A DNA stretch of 35,379 bases, from NCBI GenBank assembly GCA_017551625.1, contig JAFZLF010000053.1, positions 1 to 35,379 on the forward strand, written 5' to 3'. Source of the stretch: Clostridiales bacterium (GTDB lineage: Bacteria; Bacillota; Clostridia; Saccharofermentanales; Saccharofermentanaceae). Every line of letters begins with the position of its first letter. The first letter of the stretch is position 1. The translations under genes and the position numbers were made by a program. Below are positions 8,230 through 15,355 of the stretch, in pieces. Under the pieces are notes generated by a model. It was given only the letters and a program-made list of their open reading frames with translations, ran no database searches and was not told where the DNA came from.

Positions 8230-8889
8230 TCAGGCGCCGGCGATCCGGGCGGTGCGGTCAAGCTTTCTTAAGTAGTAACCGCGCTCCCATTCATAATTGA
8301 AATCCGGGAAGTCGAGGATGGTATGGCGGCATTTGTCCGCCGCCTCCTCGGCTTCTTCGTTCTGATTTTTCGCGTAGAGTGTGGCGATATCGGTGATGTC
8401 GAGAAGGAGACGGTGCTTCGGGTAGATGTCGCACCATTCGCGCATGCGGGCGAAGTAGGTCTCTTTTTTCTTCTCGTCGCCGGTCATGGCGCAGATCGTG
8501 GCGGCGTAGGAATAGTAGTCGCCGGCGATCCGGCAGCGGACGGGGTTCTTCATGAAGGTGTCGAGGAACTTGACCTTCTCTGCGTAGACGGCCTTCGCTT
8601 CGTCATATTCGCCGGTGCCCATGTGGAGGGCGATCCGGCAGAATGCGAGCTGGCCGGTGGTGATGATATCTAGGAGAGAGCCTGGCTTGACCGAGAGCAG
8701 TTCTTTCTGCGCGGCGTCGTAGCGCTCCATCTCGATGTAGAGCTCGCAGAGGGTGAAGTGGTCGTCGGAGGTGAGGTGCTTGCGGCTGTTGATGAATGCC
8801 TGGATGTATTCGTCGCAGTAGAAGCCTTTCTCCCTGAAGATCCGGGTCAGCTCATCGTCGGGCTTGTTTTTCTTGAAAATCGAGAACAT
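8230..8889 (-). CDS. Hypothetical helical-repeat (TPR-like) protein
   Basis: A 219-residue protein that I do not recognise by name. It starts MFSIFKKNKPDDELTRIFREKGFY and looks helical throughout: pairs of amphipathic helices such as HFTLCELYIEMERYDAAQKELL, LAFCRIALHMGTGEYDEAKAVYAEK, YYSYAATICAMTGDEKKKETYFARM and ITDIATLYAKNQNEEAEEAADKCR resemble tetratricopeptide repeats (small residues at the usual helix contacts). No signal peptide or membrane segment is present. RBS AAGGAGG (complement of 8898-8904) supports ATG at 8889. It converges on pheT and lies just downstream (in its own direction) of the 54-bp repeat array, so its promoter must lie in or next to that array. The role is unknown; TPR-like folds usually mediate protein contacts. 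Confidence 0.75.
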   Translation of the reverse strand: MFSIFKKNKPDDELTRIFREKGFYCDEYIQAFINSRKHLTSDDHFTLCELYIEMERYDAAQKELLSVKPGSLLDIITTGQLAFCRIALHMGTGEYDEAKAVYAEKVKFLDTFMKNPVRCRIAGDYYSYAATICAMTGDEKKKETYFARMREWCDIYPKHRLLLDITDIATLYAKNQNEEAEEAADKCRHTILDFPDFNYEWERGYYLRKLDRTARIAGA

Positions 8890-8938
8890 GTGTGCGCCTC
8901 CTTCGTTACTGGTTCTATTCTACACCAACGCGCGGCGA

Positions 8939-9328
8939 AGTCATAGAAACAGAGTCGTGAGGAAATGGCGGAGGCGGGGATGCTCGTGAAGTGTTTTTTG
9001 AGCCAAGTCATGAGGATGTGACGGAGATTGGAAAAACTCATGACGTGTTTTACAGGTAGAGTCATGAGAAAACGGCGGAGGCAGTGAAAACTCGTGACAT
9101 GTTTTTTGAGCAAAGTCATGAGGAAGTGCCAAAGACGTGAAACCTCGTGACGTGTTATGTTGATAACAGTCATGAGGAAGTAGCAAAGAAAGGAAAAACT
9201 CATGAAGTGTTTTTCAGGCAGAGTCATGAGAAAGTGACTGAAACGAAAAACCTCGTGATTATCGCCCAGTACAGAGTCATGAGCTATTTCTCCTAATTCA
9301 AAAAACTCTTGAATTACTCCGAGAACGG
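8939..9328. repeat. Degenerate 54-bp tandem array with inverted TCATGA boxes
   Basis: About seven units start with AGTCATGAG or a variant at 8953, 9006, 9060, 9114, 9168, 9222 and 9275, with lengths 53, 54, 54, 54, 54 and 53 bp. A partial start lies at 8939 and the last unit is decayed. Each unit also carries CTCATGA or CTCGTGA about 30 bp in, so box 2 of one unit and box 1 of the next form an inverted pair (CTCATGAC, a loop of about 16 bp, GTCATGAG). Between the boxes the sequence is loosely conserved (GTGTTTT is common). On the - strand the frame stays open because 54 is a multiple of three, giving an 18-residue periodic peptide (FLMTLxxKHVxSF-like), but I see no RBS or start for it. It fills the gap between the TPR-like gene and the nuclease candidate. 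Confidence 0.8.
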
Positions 9329-9493
9329 GTATACTATAAACGCAAAAGTGGCGTGCTAGGGGCGGCGGAAGATCTGCCGCACGCGTATGATATGTTTTTT
9401 GTTTTGCTGCCACATGTAGCATAGGGTCGGATGACCGATCTGAGTCTGATATGAGTTTGAAGCGACCAGGCGCGTCCCGAAAGGGAGGCTCAT
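9309..9493 (+). promoter_or_regulatory. Promoter and structured leader of the nuclease candidate
   Basis: TTGAAT (9309-9314) with TACTAT (9332-9337, 17-bp spacer) or TATACT (9330-9335, 15-bp spacer) is a plausible promoter at the end of the repeat array. The leader then holds three hairpins: GCGT/ACGC plus GCGGC/GCCGC (9351-9384), GGTCGG/CCGATC (9425-9440), and TCCC-GAAA-GGGA (9475-9486). The last one buries most of the RBS GGGAGG (9483-9488), which sits 5 nt before ATG 9494, so translation may be controlled by opening it. A T-run at 9395-9400 follows the first hairpin at a distance, so early termination is possible but weak. Confidence 0.45.
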
Positions 9494-10306
9494 ATGCGTA
9501 CGTTTATAGAATCACTATTGAAGAGAAAAAGCCTGTTGGAAAGAACGATTGCCAAGGCGGAAACTGATTTGCGCAGTTTGCACGATTTGGGCAATTATCC
9601 CGATGCTCATCTGGAGATAGGAAACAGCAAGTCAAAAACGAGTATGTATATTGTCTCCGAACAGACTGAAGGTCGGAGACAATATATCCCAAAGAAGAAT
9701 ATTGATCTTGCAAAAGCACTGGCGACGAGGAGCTATATCGAGCGGTTCTTGCGGAGGGCAAAGGATGAACTGGCTGCATTGGAAGTGTATATCCGTCGAG
9801 TGACTGAGAAATCTCCGGAAGAACTATATTCAAATATGTGTGATGCGCGAAAAGCACTGATCCGGCCGCTTCTGGTCTCGGATGAGGTCTGTGCCAGGAT
9901 GTGGGAACAGGCTCCATATATCCATGGCTCGAGCTATCCGGAAATGAAGATATATCCAACAAAGAAAGGCGATCTGGTCCGTTCCAAATCAGAAGTGCTC
10001 TTTGCGGATACTTATCTGGATATGGGGATCCCGTACCGTTATGAACAGGAACTGAGATTTCCGGACGGAGCTGTGCTGGATCCGGACTTCACGCTGTGGG
10101 ACAAGAAGAACAGACGGGAGATCTATCACGAGCATTGCGGCAAGATGGACGACCCCGGTTATCGGAAGAGATTTATGGAGAAGATCGATATCTATCGGCG
10201 AAACGGGATCTATACGGGAAAGAATCTGATACTGACCTTCGAGGGAGATGGGACGACGCTGAACATGAAGGAGATGCGCACCATGATAAGCGGATTGTTT
10301 CAGTAG
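9494..10306 (+). CDS. PD-(D/E)XK-like nuclease-domain protein, hypothetical
   Basis: A 270-residue soluble protein. Residues 1-150 are charged and helical, probably coiled (KRKSLLERTIAKAETDLRSLHD; YIERFLRRAKDELAALEVYIRRV). The C-terminal part (about 155-270) has the layout of a PD-(D/E)XK nuclease: SKSE with E167, YRYEQELRF, DPDF with D198, then IYHEHCG with E213, and a following helix YRKRFMEKIDIYRRNG with a Lys. This motif order (E, PDF, ExHxG) is common in clostridial hypothetical proteins. Whether it cuts nucleic acid is inference. Its base composition is visibly less GC-rich than the neighbours (for example many ATA and AAA codons), which hints at transfer. It follows the 54-bp array and a leader with a sequestered RBS. 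It could also be a non-catalytic nucleic-acid-binding relative. Confidence 0.7.
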   Translation: MRTFIESLLKRKSLLERTIAKAETDLRSLHDLGNYPDAHLEIGNSKSKTSMYIVSEQTEGRRQYIPKKNIDLAKALATRSYIERFLRRAKDELAALEVYIRRVTEKSPEELYSNMCDARKALIRPLLVSDEVCARMWEQAPYIHGSSYPEMKIYPTKKGDLVRSKSEVLFADTYLDMGIPYRYEQELRFPDGAVLDPDFTLWDKKNRREIYHEHCGKMDDPGYRKRFMEKIDIYRRNGIYTGKNLILTFEGDGTTLNMKEMRTMISGLFQ

Positions 10307-10413
10307 CGGGAGAAGTGAATCAGTTTGTGAGAAACTGTGCAAGGACTAAAGTGAAACCTTGTTTTTTCCAGAAATAGCGTCAGTGACGTAACGATGTTTG
10401 ACGTGTTTTTTGC

Positions 10414-10442
10414 TTGTAATTTCACCCGCAAAAAGATAAAAT
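10414..10442 (+). promoter_or_regulatory. Promoter of the zinc-ribbon gene
   Basis: TTGTAA (10414-10419) and TAAAAT (10437-10442) are 17 bp apart. The predicted transcript would have a 5' UTR of about 130 nt before ATG 10579, which has the RBS AGGAGG (10568-10573). The rest of the 10307-10578 gap is AT-rich, with a small AGTTT/AAACT hairpin just after the preceding gene and nothing else recognisable. Confidence 0.5.
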
Positions 10443-10578
10443 TTATTAGAGAATGGTTTTGCAATTGTTCACGAGTAACGTCTCGTTCTTGGGGATGAGT
10501 AACTCATAAATCACTGTGTGACCTTGCAGGACGCGCATTTCTGAATTCAAAACATCCGTATGGAGAAGGAGGAATCTT

Positions 10579-11676
10579 ATGAATTGTTCGAATTGTGGTA
10601 ATCCGGTACGTGAAGGCGATCTTTTCTGCATGAGCTGCGGATTTAAGCTTGCTGATGCAGCGGCAGCTCCGGTTGTGGAAGAGGTTGCGCCGATTGTGGA
10701 TGCACCTGTTGAGGCACCAGCATTTGAAGCTCCGGTCGAAGCGCCTGCAGCTCCTGATTTTGAGGCACCGGCTGCACCTGTTGATGCACCAGCATTTGAG
10801 GCGCCTGCGGAGGCTCCGGCAGCACCTGCTTTTGAGGCTCCTGTTGCTCCTGATATGCAGGCTATGGACCCGGTTCCGGCTCCGGCTCCGGAAGCGCAGG
10901 GCTTTACGGGCATGCTCGGTAACGGGGAAAGCGCTATGCCTGAACCGGTCGAAGAGCAGTACCAGATCATGGGCGATGTATGCGCGGAGACTCCTGATTC
11001 GATCGAGCCGGCGCCGGTCGCTGAAACTCCGACATTTGAGGCTCCGGTTGCACCAGTGGAAACCCCGGCATTTGAGGCTCCTGTCGAAGCCCCGGTAGCT
11101 CCGATAGATGCTCCTGTGGCTGAAGCACCGGCATTTGAGACTCCGGTTGCGGCACCTGTAGAAGAAGCACCAGTAACACCTGCTTTCGAAGCTCCCGCAG
11201 AGCCGGTTGCAGAAGCACCAGCAGCTCCTGTCTTCGAAGCGCCGGTTGAAGCCCCGGCATTCGAGGCACCTGTAGCTGAGACACCTGCTGCTCCGGCTTT
11301 TGATGGTTCGGCAGCGCCGATGGCTGCGGCCGCGGCTGCTCCTGTTGCTGCAGCAGTGGGTGCGGTAGAAGACAGACTTCCGGAACCGCCGCCGTTTGAG
11401 CCAAGTGCTCCGGCAGTTGAACCGGCAGCTGCTCCTGTTGTGGATCAGCCGCTTCCGGAACCGCCGCCGTTCCAGCCGGCACAGCCTGCAGAAGGTGTGG
11501 CGTCTGCTCCGGTACTTGCTCCGGGTCAGTTTGGTGGTGCGGGTGAAGCCGCTCCTGCTCCGGCGCCGAGTGCAGCGCAGTCTGCAGCAGATGCGCTCTT
11601 CACGAAGCAGAGATCCTCGTGGAAGGACGAGAAACTCAGTAACGGCGGTATCGTAAACCAGGGCCCGAAGAACTGA
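10579..11676 (+). CDS. Zinc-ribbon protein with a long Ala/Pro-rich repeat region
   Basis: A 365-residue protein. Residues 1-24 form a compact zinc ribbon ([23 protein letters not shown]3, C6, C17, C20). From about 30 to 330 it is low complexity, built from variants of [12 protein letters not shown] with many Ala, Pro, Glu and Val and few other residues. The C-terminus (about 335-365) is charged and not repetitive ([21 protein letters not shown]). There is no signal peptide or membrane segment. The Pro/Ala region is probably an extended spacer between the ribbon and the C-terminal tail. The underlying DNA is itself repetitive, so copy-number change by slippage is likely between strains. It is followed 103 bp later by the DUF6935-like gene, and the two may act together. 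Function is unknown. Confidence 0.8.
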   Translation: MNCSNCGNPVREGDLFCMSCGFKLADAAAAPVVEEVAPIVDAPVEAPAFEAPVEAPAAPDFEAPAAPVDAPAFEAPAEAPAAPAFEAPVAPDMQAMDPVPAPAPEAQGFTGMLGNGESAMPEPVEEQYQIMGDVCAETPDSIEPAPVAETPTFEAPVAPVETPAFEAPVEAPVAPIDAPVAEAPAFETPVAAPVEEAPVTPAFEAPAEPVAEAPAAPVFEAPVEAPAFEAPVAETPAAPAFDGSAAPMAAAAAAPVAAAVGAVEDRLPEPPPFEPSAPAVEPAAAPVVDQPLPEPPPFQPAQPAEGVASAPVLAPGQFGGAGEAAPAPAPSAAQSAADALFTKQRSSWKDEKLSNGGIVNQGPKN

Positions 11677-11684
11677 GAAGACAG

Positions 11685-11747
11685 TCGCGCACAAAAAAAC
11701 GCGCGAAGAGAAGCGAGTCGAACGGAAGAACGGGAGCCGCGCTTCTC
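11685..11747 (+). other. Intergenic mRNA hairpins between the two genes
   Basis: Two inverted repeats lie in the short gap: TCGCGC (11685-11690) with GCGCGA (11701-11706), and GAGAAGCG (11708-11715) with CGCTTCTC (11740-11747). No T-run follows either, so they look like processing or stability elements in one transcript rather than terminators. Confidence 0.4.
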
Positions 11748-11779
11748 AAGAAGAAATACAACAATAAGGAGATTGGAAT

Positions 11780-12361
11780 ATGGGTTTATTTGATAGCATT
11801 CAGAATGCAGCAGCAAGTGCGGCCAGTGCATTTGGCGGCGGAAACGGCGGCGGACAGCTCCAGCGTAAGACAGTGGTTTTCCAGGAGATGCCGGAGACAC
11901 TTGAGCAGATGCTCGCGCTTCCGGAAGCGAAGATGAAGGATCCGTTTGATGTGGCGGCACTGACTGTGGCGGCGCTCTGCGTATGGCCGTCCAATAAAGA
12001 GGAGAGCATCAAGATGCTGAACTTCCTTAAAGGGCCACAGCCGCTGTCTCCGATGCAGATCTCGTTTATTACTGACCGTTTCCGTGATGCGGACTATGTA
12101 CCGCGTTCCTATCTGAAGGGTGCGACCCCGCAGAACAACTACGTGCCGCAGCGTCCGTATTCGGTGGAGATCTACGAACTGGCGCACAGCCGCGATAATT
12201 ACAGCCAGGGATATATTACCCTGAATCTCAATTCCGGTGGAGCGGACAGCCCGCGTCAGATCCAGCTTCGCACGAAGCCTTCGACGGGAGAGTGGTTCCT
12301 GTGGGAGCAGTTCATCCTCGTGGGTATCCGTGTGCCGGATCAGGCGAATCCGTGGGCATGA
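11780..12361 (+). CDS. Hypothetical protein, DUF6935-like
   Basis: A 193-residue soluble protein. It opens with MGLFDSIQNAAASAASAFGGGNGGGQ, a small-residue and Gly-rich lead, then a folded domain (about 30-193) with KTVVFQEMPETLEQMLALPEAKMKDPFDVAALTVAALCVWP and an ending GEWFLWEQFILVGIRVPDQANPWA. I believe this matches the DUF6935 family, from memory only. The Trp/Phe-rich strands near the end suggest a beta-rich C-terminal half. RBS AAGGAGA (11766-11772) supports ATG 11780. It directly follows the zinc-ribbon Ala/Pro protein in the same direction, so the two are probably co-transcribed. No catalytic motif is seen and function is unknown. Confidence 0.75.
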   Translation: MGLFDSIQNAAASAASAFGGGNGGGQLQRKTVVFQEMPETLEQMLALPEAKMKDPFDVAALTVAALCVWPSNKEESIKMLNFLKGPQPLSPMQISFITDRFRDADYVPRSYLKGATPQNNYVPQRPYSVEIYELAHSRDNYSQGYITLNLNSGGADSPRQIQLRTKPSTGEWFLWEQFILVGIRVPDQANPWA

Positions 12362-12404
12362 GAGCGGAAGTCTCGTTGGCTCTTTGCCACGGGTATAGAA
12401 CGCC

Positions 12405-12522
12405 TTGCGTTCTGTGAGAAAAAGTCTATAATGAAATAGGAAGCAGCCAGTTCTGCTTTCCCTATGATTTACACGAAATGTAAACCGTCGAGTGGCAGCT
12501 TGGACGGTTTACTTCTTTTTGG
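12405..12522 (+). ncRNA. Candidate small RNA or attenuator before the Bce-like locus
   Basis: A promoter-like pair TTGCGT (12405-12410) and TATAAT (12427-12432, 16-bp spacer) predicts a transcript from about 12439. It can fold as ATAGGAAGCAG (12436-12446) with CTGCTTTCCCTAT (12453-12464), then either TTTACA/TGTAAA (12468-12473/12479-12484) or GTAAACCGTC/GACGGTTTAC (12480-12489/12503-12512). The last is followed by TTCTTTTT and looks like an intrinsic terminator. The two 3' hairpins share GTAAA and exclude each other. The 5' arm can also pair with GCTTCCTAT at 12542-12550. I do not recognise a known RNA family. The rest of the 12362-12724 gap holds only the promoter described next. Confidence 0.45.
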
Positions 12523-12650
12523 ACCCGTTATCTTTCTTGCAGCTTCCTATGTAACATTATATCAAAAAAGAGAAGAAGTGCACAGAATGTTTCCGTGTAA
12601 AAAGAATTGACATGAATGAGGTAGCAGAACAAATGCATCGTGCATGCTTG

Positions 12651-12679
12651 TTGTCGATATTTATATCAAGTGATACACT
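12651..12679 (+). promoter_or_regulatory. Promoter with dyad before the response regulator
   Basis: TTGTCG (12651-12656) and TACACT (12674-12679) are 17 bp apart. The dyad TATCAAGTGATA (12664-12675; arms TATCA and TGATA) lies in the spacer and touches the -10, a typical repressor position. The regulator is unknown. Confidence 0.4.
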
Positions 12680-12724
12680 TCTATCTATACGGAAACACTA
12701 AACAACAAGAAGAGAGTACGACCT

Positions 12725-13402
12725 ATGAAGTATAAGATTCTGGTGGTGGAGGATGACTTCACCATTGCTTCCGAACTGAAGACCATGATGACCGGCTGGG
12801 GCTACGAGGTCAAGCTTACGGAGAATTTCGAGGACATCCTCGGAGAGTTTCAGGCCTTCGCGCCGCACCTGATCCTGATGGATATCGGACTTCCTTTCGC
12901 CAACGGATTCGTCCGATGCGCAAAGATCCGTGAAGTGTCGAAGGTGCCGGTCATTTTCCTGTCGTCGGCATCGGATAACATCAACCTCGTTACTGCGATC
13001 AATATGGGCGCGGATGACTTCGTCGCCAAGCCTTTCGACTTTAATGTCCTGACGGCGAAAATCATGGCGGTGCTACGCCGTGCCTATGCTTTTACCGAGG
13101 AAAAGAGCGATGTGATCGAGCATCGCGGCGCATCCTATAACGCCTCGGATTCCACGATTACCGTCAATGGCCTGAAGATCGATCTTACTAAAAACGAGAA
13201 CCGTATCCTCTCTGCGCTTCTTACGGCGAAGGGTACGATCGTGTCGCGAAATACACTGATGCAGCAGCTATGGGATGATGACTGCTTCGTAGACGAGAAT
13301 ACGCTCTCCGTAAACATCAACCGCTTAAGAAAGAAACTCGAGACGGCGGGCCTTCCGGACTTTATCACAACGAAGAAAGGACAGGGGTACATCATTGAAT
13401 AA
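12725..13402 (+). CDS. OmpR-family response regulator, BceR-like
   Basis: A 225-residue DNA-binding response regulator. The receiver domain (about 3-117) has the acidic pair E9/D10-D11 in VVEDDF, the phospho-acceptor D53 in LILMDIGLP and the Lys in ADDFVAKPFDF (about K106). The C-terminal winged helix (about 130-225) has the OmpR features DLTKNENRILSALL and ENTLSVNINRLRKKLE. With the short-loop kinase and the FtsX-type exporter downstream it forms a BceRS-AB-type module, which in Bacillota senses and detoxifies cell-wall-active peptides. Its likely target is the repeated GTAAGA site upstream of the ATPase gene. Its end overlaps the kinase start by 8 nt, so the pair is translationally coupled. 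Confidence 0.92.
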   Translation: MKYKILVVEDDFTIASELKTMMTGWGYEVKLTENFEDILGEFQAFAPHLILMDIGLPFANGFVRCAKIREVSKVPVIFLSSASDNINLVTAINMGADDFVAKPFDFNVLTAKIMAVLRRAYAFTEEKSDVIEHRGASYNASDSTITVNGLKIDLTKNENRILSALLTAKGTIVSRNTLMQQLWDDDCFVDENTLSVNINRLRKKLETAGLPDFITTKKGQGYIIE

Positions 13403-14429
13403 GAGAGTACTGCTGGCCTATCTCAAGAGCCGCGTGAGTGCGATCATCTGCGGCGCGGTATGTGTGGCCGTTACGGCTTTCGTATGCTGGATCTATGGAG
13501 AATCACTGATGCCGGCGCTTCTTTCGGCCGTGATCTTGCTCCTTCTCGGAGCGATCCTCGGCATCATCGGCTACAGAGCTTTTGACGCGAAACACCAGAT
13601 GCTCAAGAGGGGACGCGAATTCCCGCAGTCACTCGCAGAATCTTTCTCGGCGAAAGAGGCCCTGCGGGAGAATGAGGATATTCCGGATCTCGAGGAGAAG
13701 ATCGACCTGATCGAAGCCGATTATCGCACACTTCTCATAAAACTGTCCGACACGCTTTCCAAAGAACAGGAGGAGCACTCGGCGAGCTATAACGCCATGC
13801 TCGATTACTATACGATGTGGGTCCACCAGATCAAGACACCGATCTCCGCGCTGTCTCTCATCATCCAGAATATGGAAGATGCCGAGACGGGGAGCCGCCT
13901 GCGCTCGCAGCTCATCCAGGTCGAGAACTATGCGGATATGGCGCTTAACTATCTGCGCCTCGGATCCGAGAGCAACGACCTCGCCTTTACCAAGGTGAAG
14001 GCGGAGGACGTCGTCCGAAGCGAGATCAAGCGGGCAATGACGATGTTTCTGGCGAAGGGCCTGACGGTGGACTTTCGGCCTTTTGAACTGGAAGTCACGA
14101 CGGACAAGAAGTGGCTGGGCTTCATCGTGGGCCAGTTGATATCCAATGCGATCAAGTATCAGAAGACCGGCAGTGTGCATTTCTACGGCACCGAGAACGG
14201 CTTCGTCATCGAGGACGAGGGGATCGGCATCGCGCCGGAAGACCTCCCCAGGATCTTCGAAAAGGGTTATACCGGTTATAACGGGCATAACGAGAAGAAG
14301 TCCACCGGACTCGGCCTGTACCTCGTGAAAAAGGCTGCCGACATGATCTCGGCAGATGTCGTTTATGCGTCCGAAGTCGGAAAAGGGACAAAGGTGTCCG
14401 TGCTTTTCGGCAAGAAGCAGGACGCATAA
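13395..14429 (+). CDS. Sensor histidine kinase, BceS-like (short extracellular loop)
   Basis: A 344-residue membrane kinase. Two membrane helices (about 13-34 and 39-60) are joined by only a few residues, so it lacks an outside sensor domain and should sense through its transporter, as BceS-type kinases do. The phospho-acceptor is H144 in MWVHQIKTP. The ATP-binding domain shows the N box (QLISNAIKYQ), G1 (EDEGIGIAPEDLPRIFEKGYTG) and G2 (STGLGLYLVKKAAD). The start is TTG 13395, inside the last codons of the regulator. The frame from there gives the natural N-terminus MNKRVLLAYL, and no better ATG lies before the first membrane helix. Partners are the regulator upstream and the exporter downstream. 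Confidence 0.92.
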   Translation: MNKRVLLAYLKSRVSAIICGAVCVAVTAFVCWIYGESLMPALLSAVILLLLGAILGIIGYRAFDAKHQMLKRGREFPQSLAESFSAKEALRENEDIPDLEEKIDLIEADYRTLLIKLSDTLSKEQEEHSASYNAMLDYYTMWVHQIKTPISALSLIIQNMEDAETGSRLRSQLIQVENYADMALNYLRLGSESNDLAFTKVKAEDVVRSEIKRAMTMFLAKGLTVDFRPFELEVTTDKKWLGFIVGQLISNAIKYQKTGSVHFYGTENGFVIEDEGIGIAPEDLPRIFEKGYTGYNGHNEKKSTGLGLYLVKKAADMISADVVYASEVGKGTKVSVLFGKKQDA

Positions 14430-14452
14430 GATCCGCCGTTTCCGATCGCGTA

Positions 14453-14527
14453 TCTTACGAAAATGTAAGATTCGCGGAAAAAATGTAAGACACATCGATG
14501 GCAGCGATATCCCCGAAACGGTAAGAT
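14453..14527 (+). promoter_or_regulatory. Response-regulator operator and promoter of the ABC genes
   Basis: AAAATGTAAGA occurs twice, at 14460-14470 and 14480-14490, a 20-bp repeat (two helical turns), with TCTTAC (14453-14458) making the first copy a 6-bp dyad. A weak -35 (TGGCAG, 14499-14504) and -10 (TAAGAT, 14522-14527) with a 17-bp spacer follow at once. A poor -35 with tandem sites just upstream is the usual layout of a promoter activated by an OmpR-type regulator, here presumably the one at 12725-13402. Confidence 0.55.
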
Positions 14528-14565
14528 GAACCCGTAAAATGGCAACAAGAGAGGAGTACACTTCT

Positions 14566-15339
14566 ATGTCTATGTTAGAGGTAAAAAATCTGAAGAAAGT
14601 CTACACCACGCGTTTCGGGGGAAATAAGGTCGTGGCGCTGCAGAACGTGAACCTGACGGTCGAGCGCGGCGAGTATGTCGCCATCATGGGCGAGTCCGGT
14701 TCCGGTAAGACGACCCTTCTGAATATCCTGGCGACACTCGATAAGCCCACAGAGGGCGAAGTCCTGCTCGACGGAAAGAAGATGAACAGCATCAAGGAAA
14801 AAGAACTGGCGAAGTTTCGCCGGGAGCAACTGGGCTTCGTGTTCCAGGAGTTTAACCTTCTGGATAATTTTTCGGTAAGAGATAACATCTATCTGCCGCT
14901 GGTCCTCGCGGACGTGCATCACACCGAGATGGAGTCCAGGATCAAGCCCATCGCCGCAAAGCTCGGCATCACGGATCTTCTCGAGAAGTTCCCATACGAG
15001 ATTTCCGGTGGACAGAAGCAACGCGTCGCGGTCGCCAGAGCGATCATCACGCAGCCGGAGATCGTGCTCGCCGATGAGCCGACCGGCGCGCTGGATTCCC
15101 GCTCGACGGACGAACTTCTCGAGCAGTTCGCGAACATCAATAAAGAAGGGCAGACCATCCTGATGGTCACCCACTCCGTGAAAGCCGCTTCCACCGCGGG
15201 GAGAGTGCTTTTCATAAAGGATGGCATCGTGTATCACCAGATCTACCGTGGAAACGAGAGCAACAGTGAATTTTACAGACGGATCTCCGACTCGCTGACC
15301 GCACTGATGGGCGATGGTTTTCGCGCCGTGAATGATTAA
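14566..15339 (+). CDS. ABC transporter ATP-binding protein, BceA/MacB type
   Basis: A 257-residue ATPase driving the permease encoded next. Walker A is GESGSGKTTL, the Q loop QEFNLLD, the signature ISGGQKQRVAVARAI, Walker B IVLADEPTGALD, and the switch histidine is in MVTHS. It belongs to the LolD/MacB/BceA group, which moves peptides or lipids by a mechanotransmission-type mechanism. I chose ATG 14566 because GAGGAG (14551-14556) lies 9 nt upstream; an in-frame ATG at 14539 has no RBS and would add nine unusual residues. The upstream operator suggests induction by the neighbouring two-component pair. The start of the permease frame lies 16 nt beyond its stop. Confidence 0.93.
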   Translation: MSMLEVKNLKKVYTTRFGGNKVVALQNVNLTVERGEYVAIMGESGSGKTTLLNILATLDKPTEGEVLLDGKKMNSIKEKELAKFRREQLGFVFQEFNLLDNFSVRDNIYLPLVLADVHHTEMESRIKPIAAKLGITDLLEKFPYEISGGQKQRVAVARAIITQPEIVLADEPTGALDSRSTDELLEQFANINKEGQTILMVTHSVKAASTAGRVLFIKDGIVYHQIYRGNESNSEFYRRISDSLTALMGDGFRAVND

Positions 15340-15355
15340 GACGGAGGCGGGCACG

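Noticed and set aside
8221..8245. Terminator GGCGC-TCAG-GCGCC after pheT
   Set aside because: It lies in the end of the convergent gene and has no T-run.
8939..9328. CRISPR array
   Set aside because: The units are degenerate throughout, with no identical repeats separated by unique spacers, and no cas genes are nearby.
9351..9400. Signal recognition particle RNA (GCGTGCTAGG resembles its 5' region)
   Set aside because: The conserved GGAAGCAGC apical motif and the long paired arm are absent.
8847..9422. A 191-codon - strand frame through the 54-bp array
   Set aside because: It has no RBS at its ATG and overlaps the 8230-8889 gene, and its periodic peptide follows from the 54-bp unit. Kept only as an alternative in the findings.
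10380..10420. A stray unit of the 54-bp array on the far side of the nuclease gene (TTTGACGTGTTTTTTG)
   Set aside because: Only one half-box-like stretch matches, and the palindromic TCATGA boxes are missing.
12436..12550. 6S RNA
   Set aside because: The length is short and the central open-promoter-like bubble is not evident; the terminator inside argues for a different RNA.
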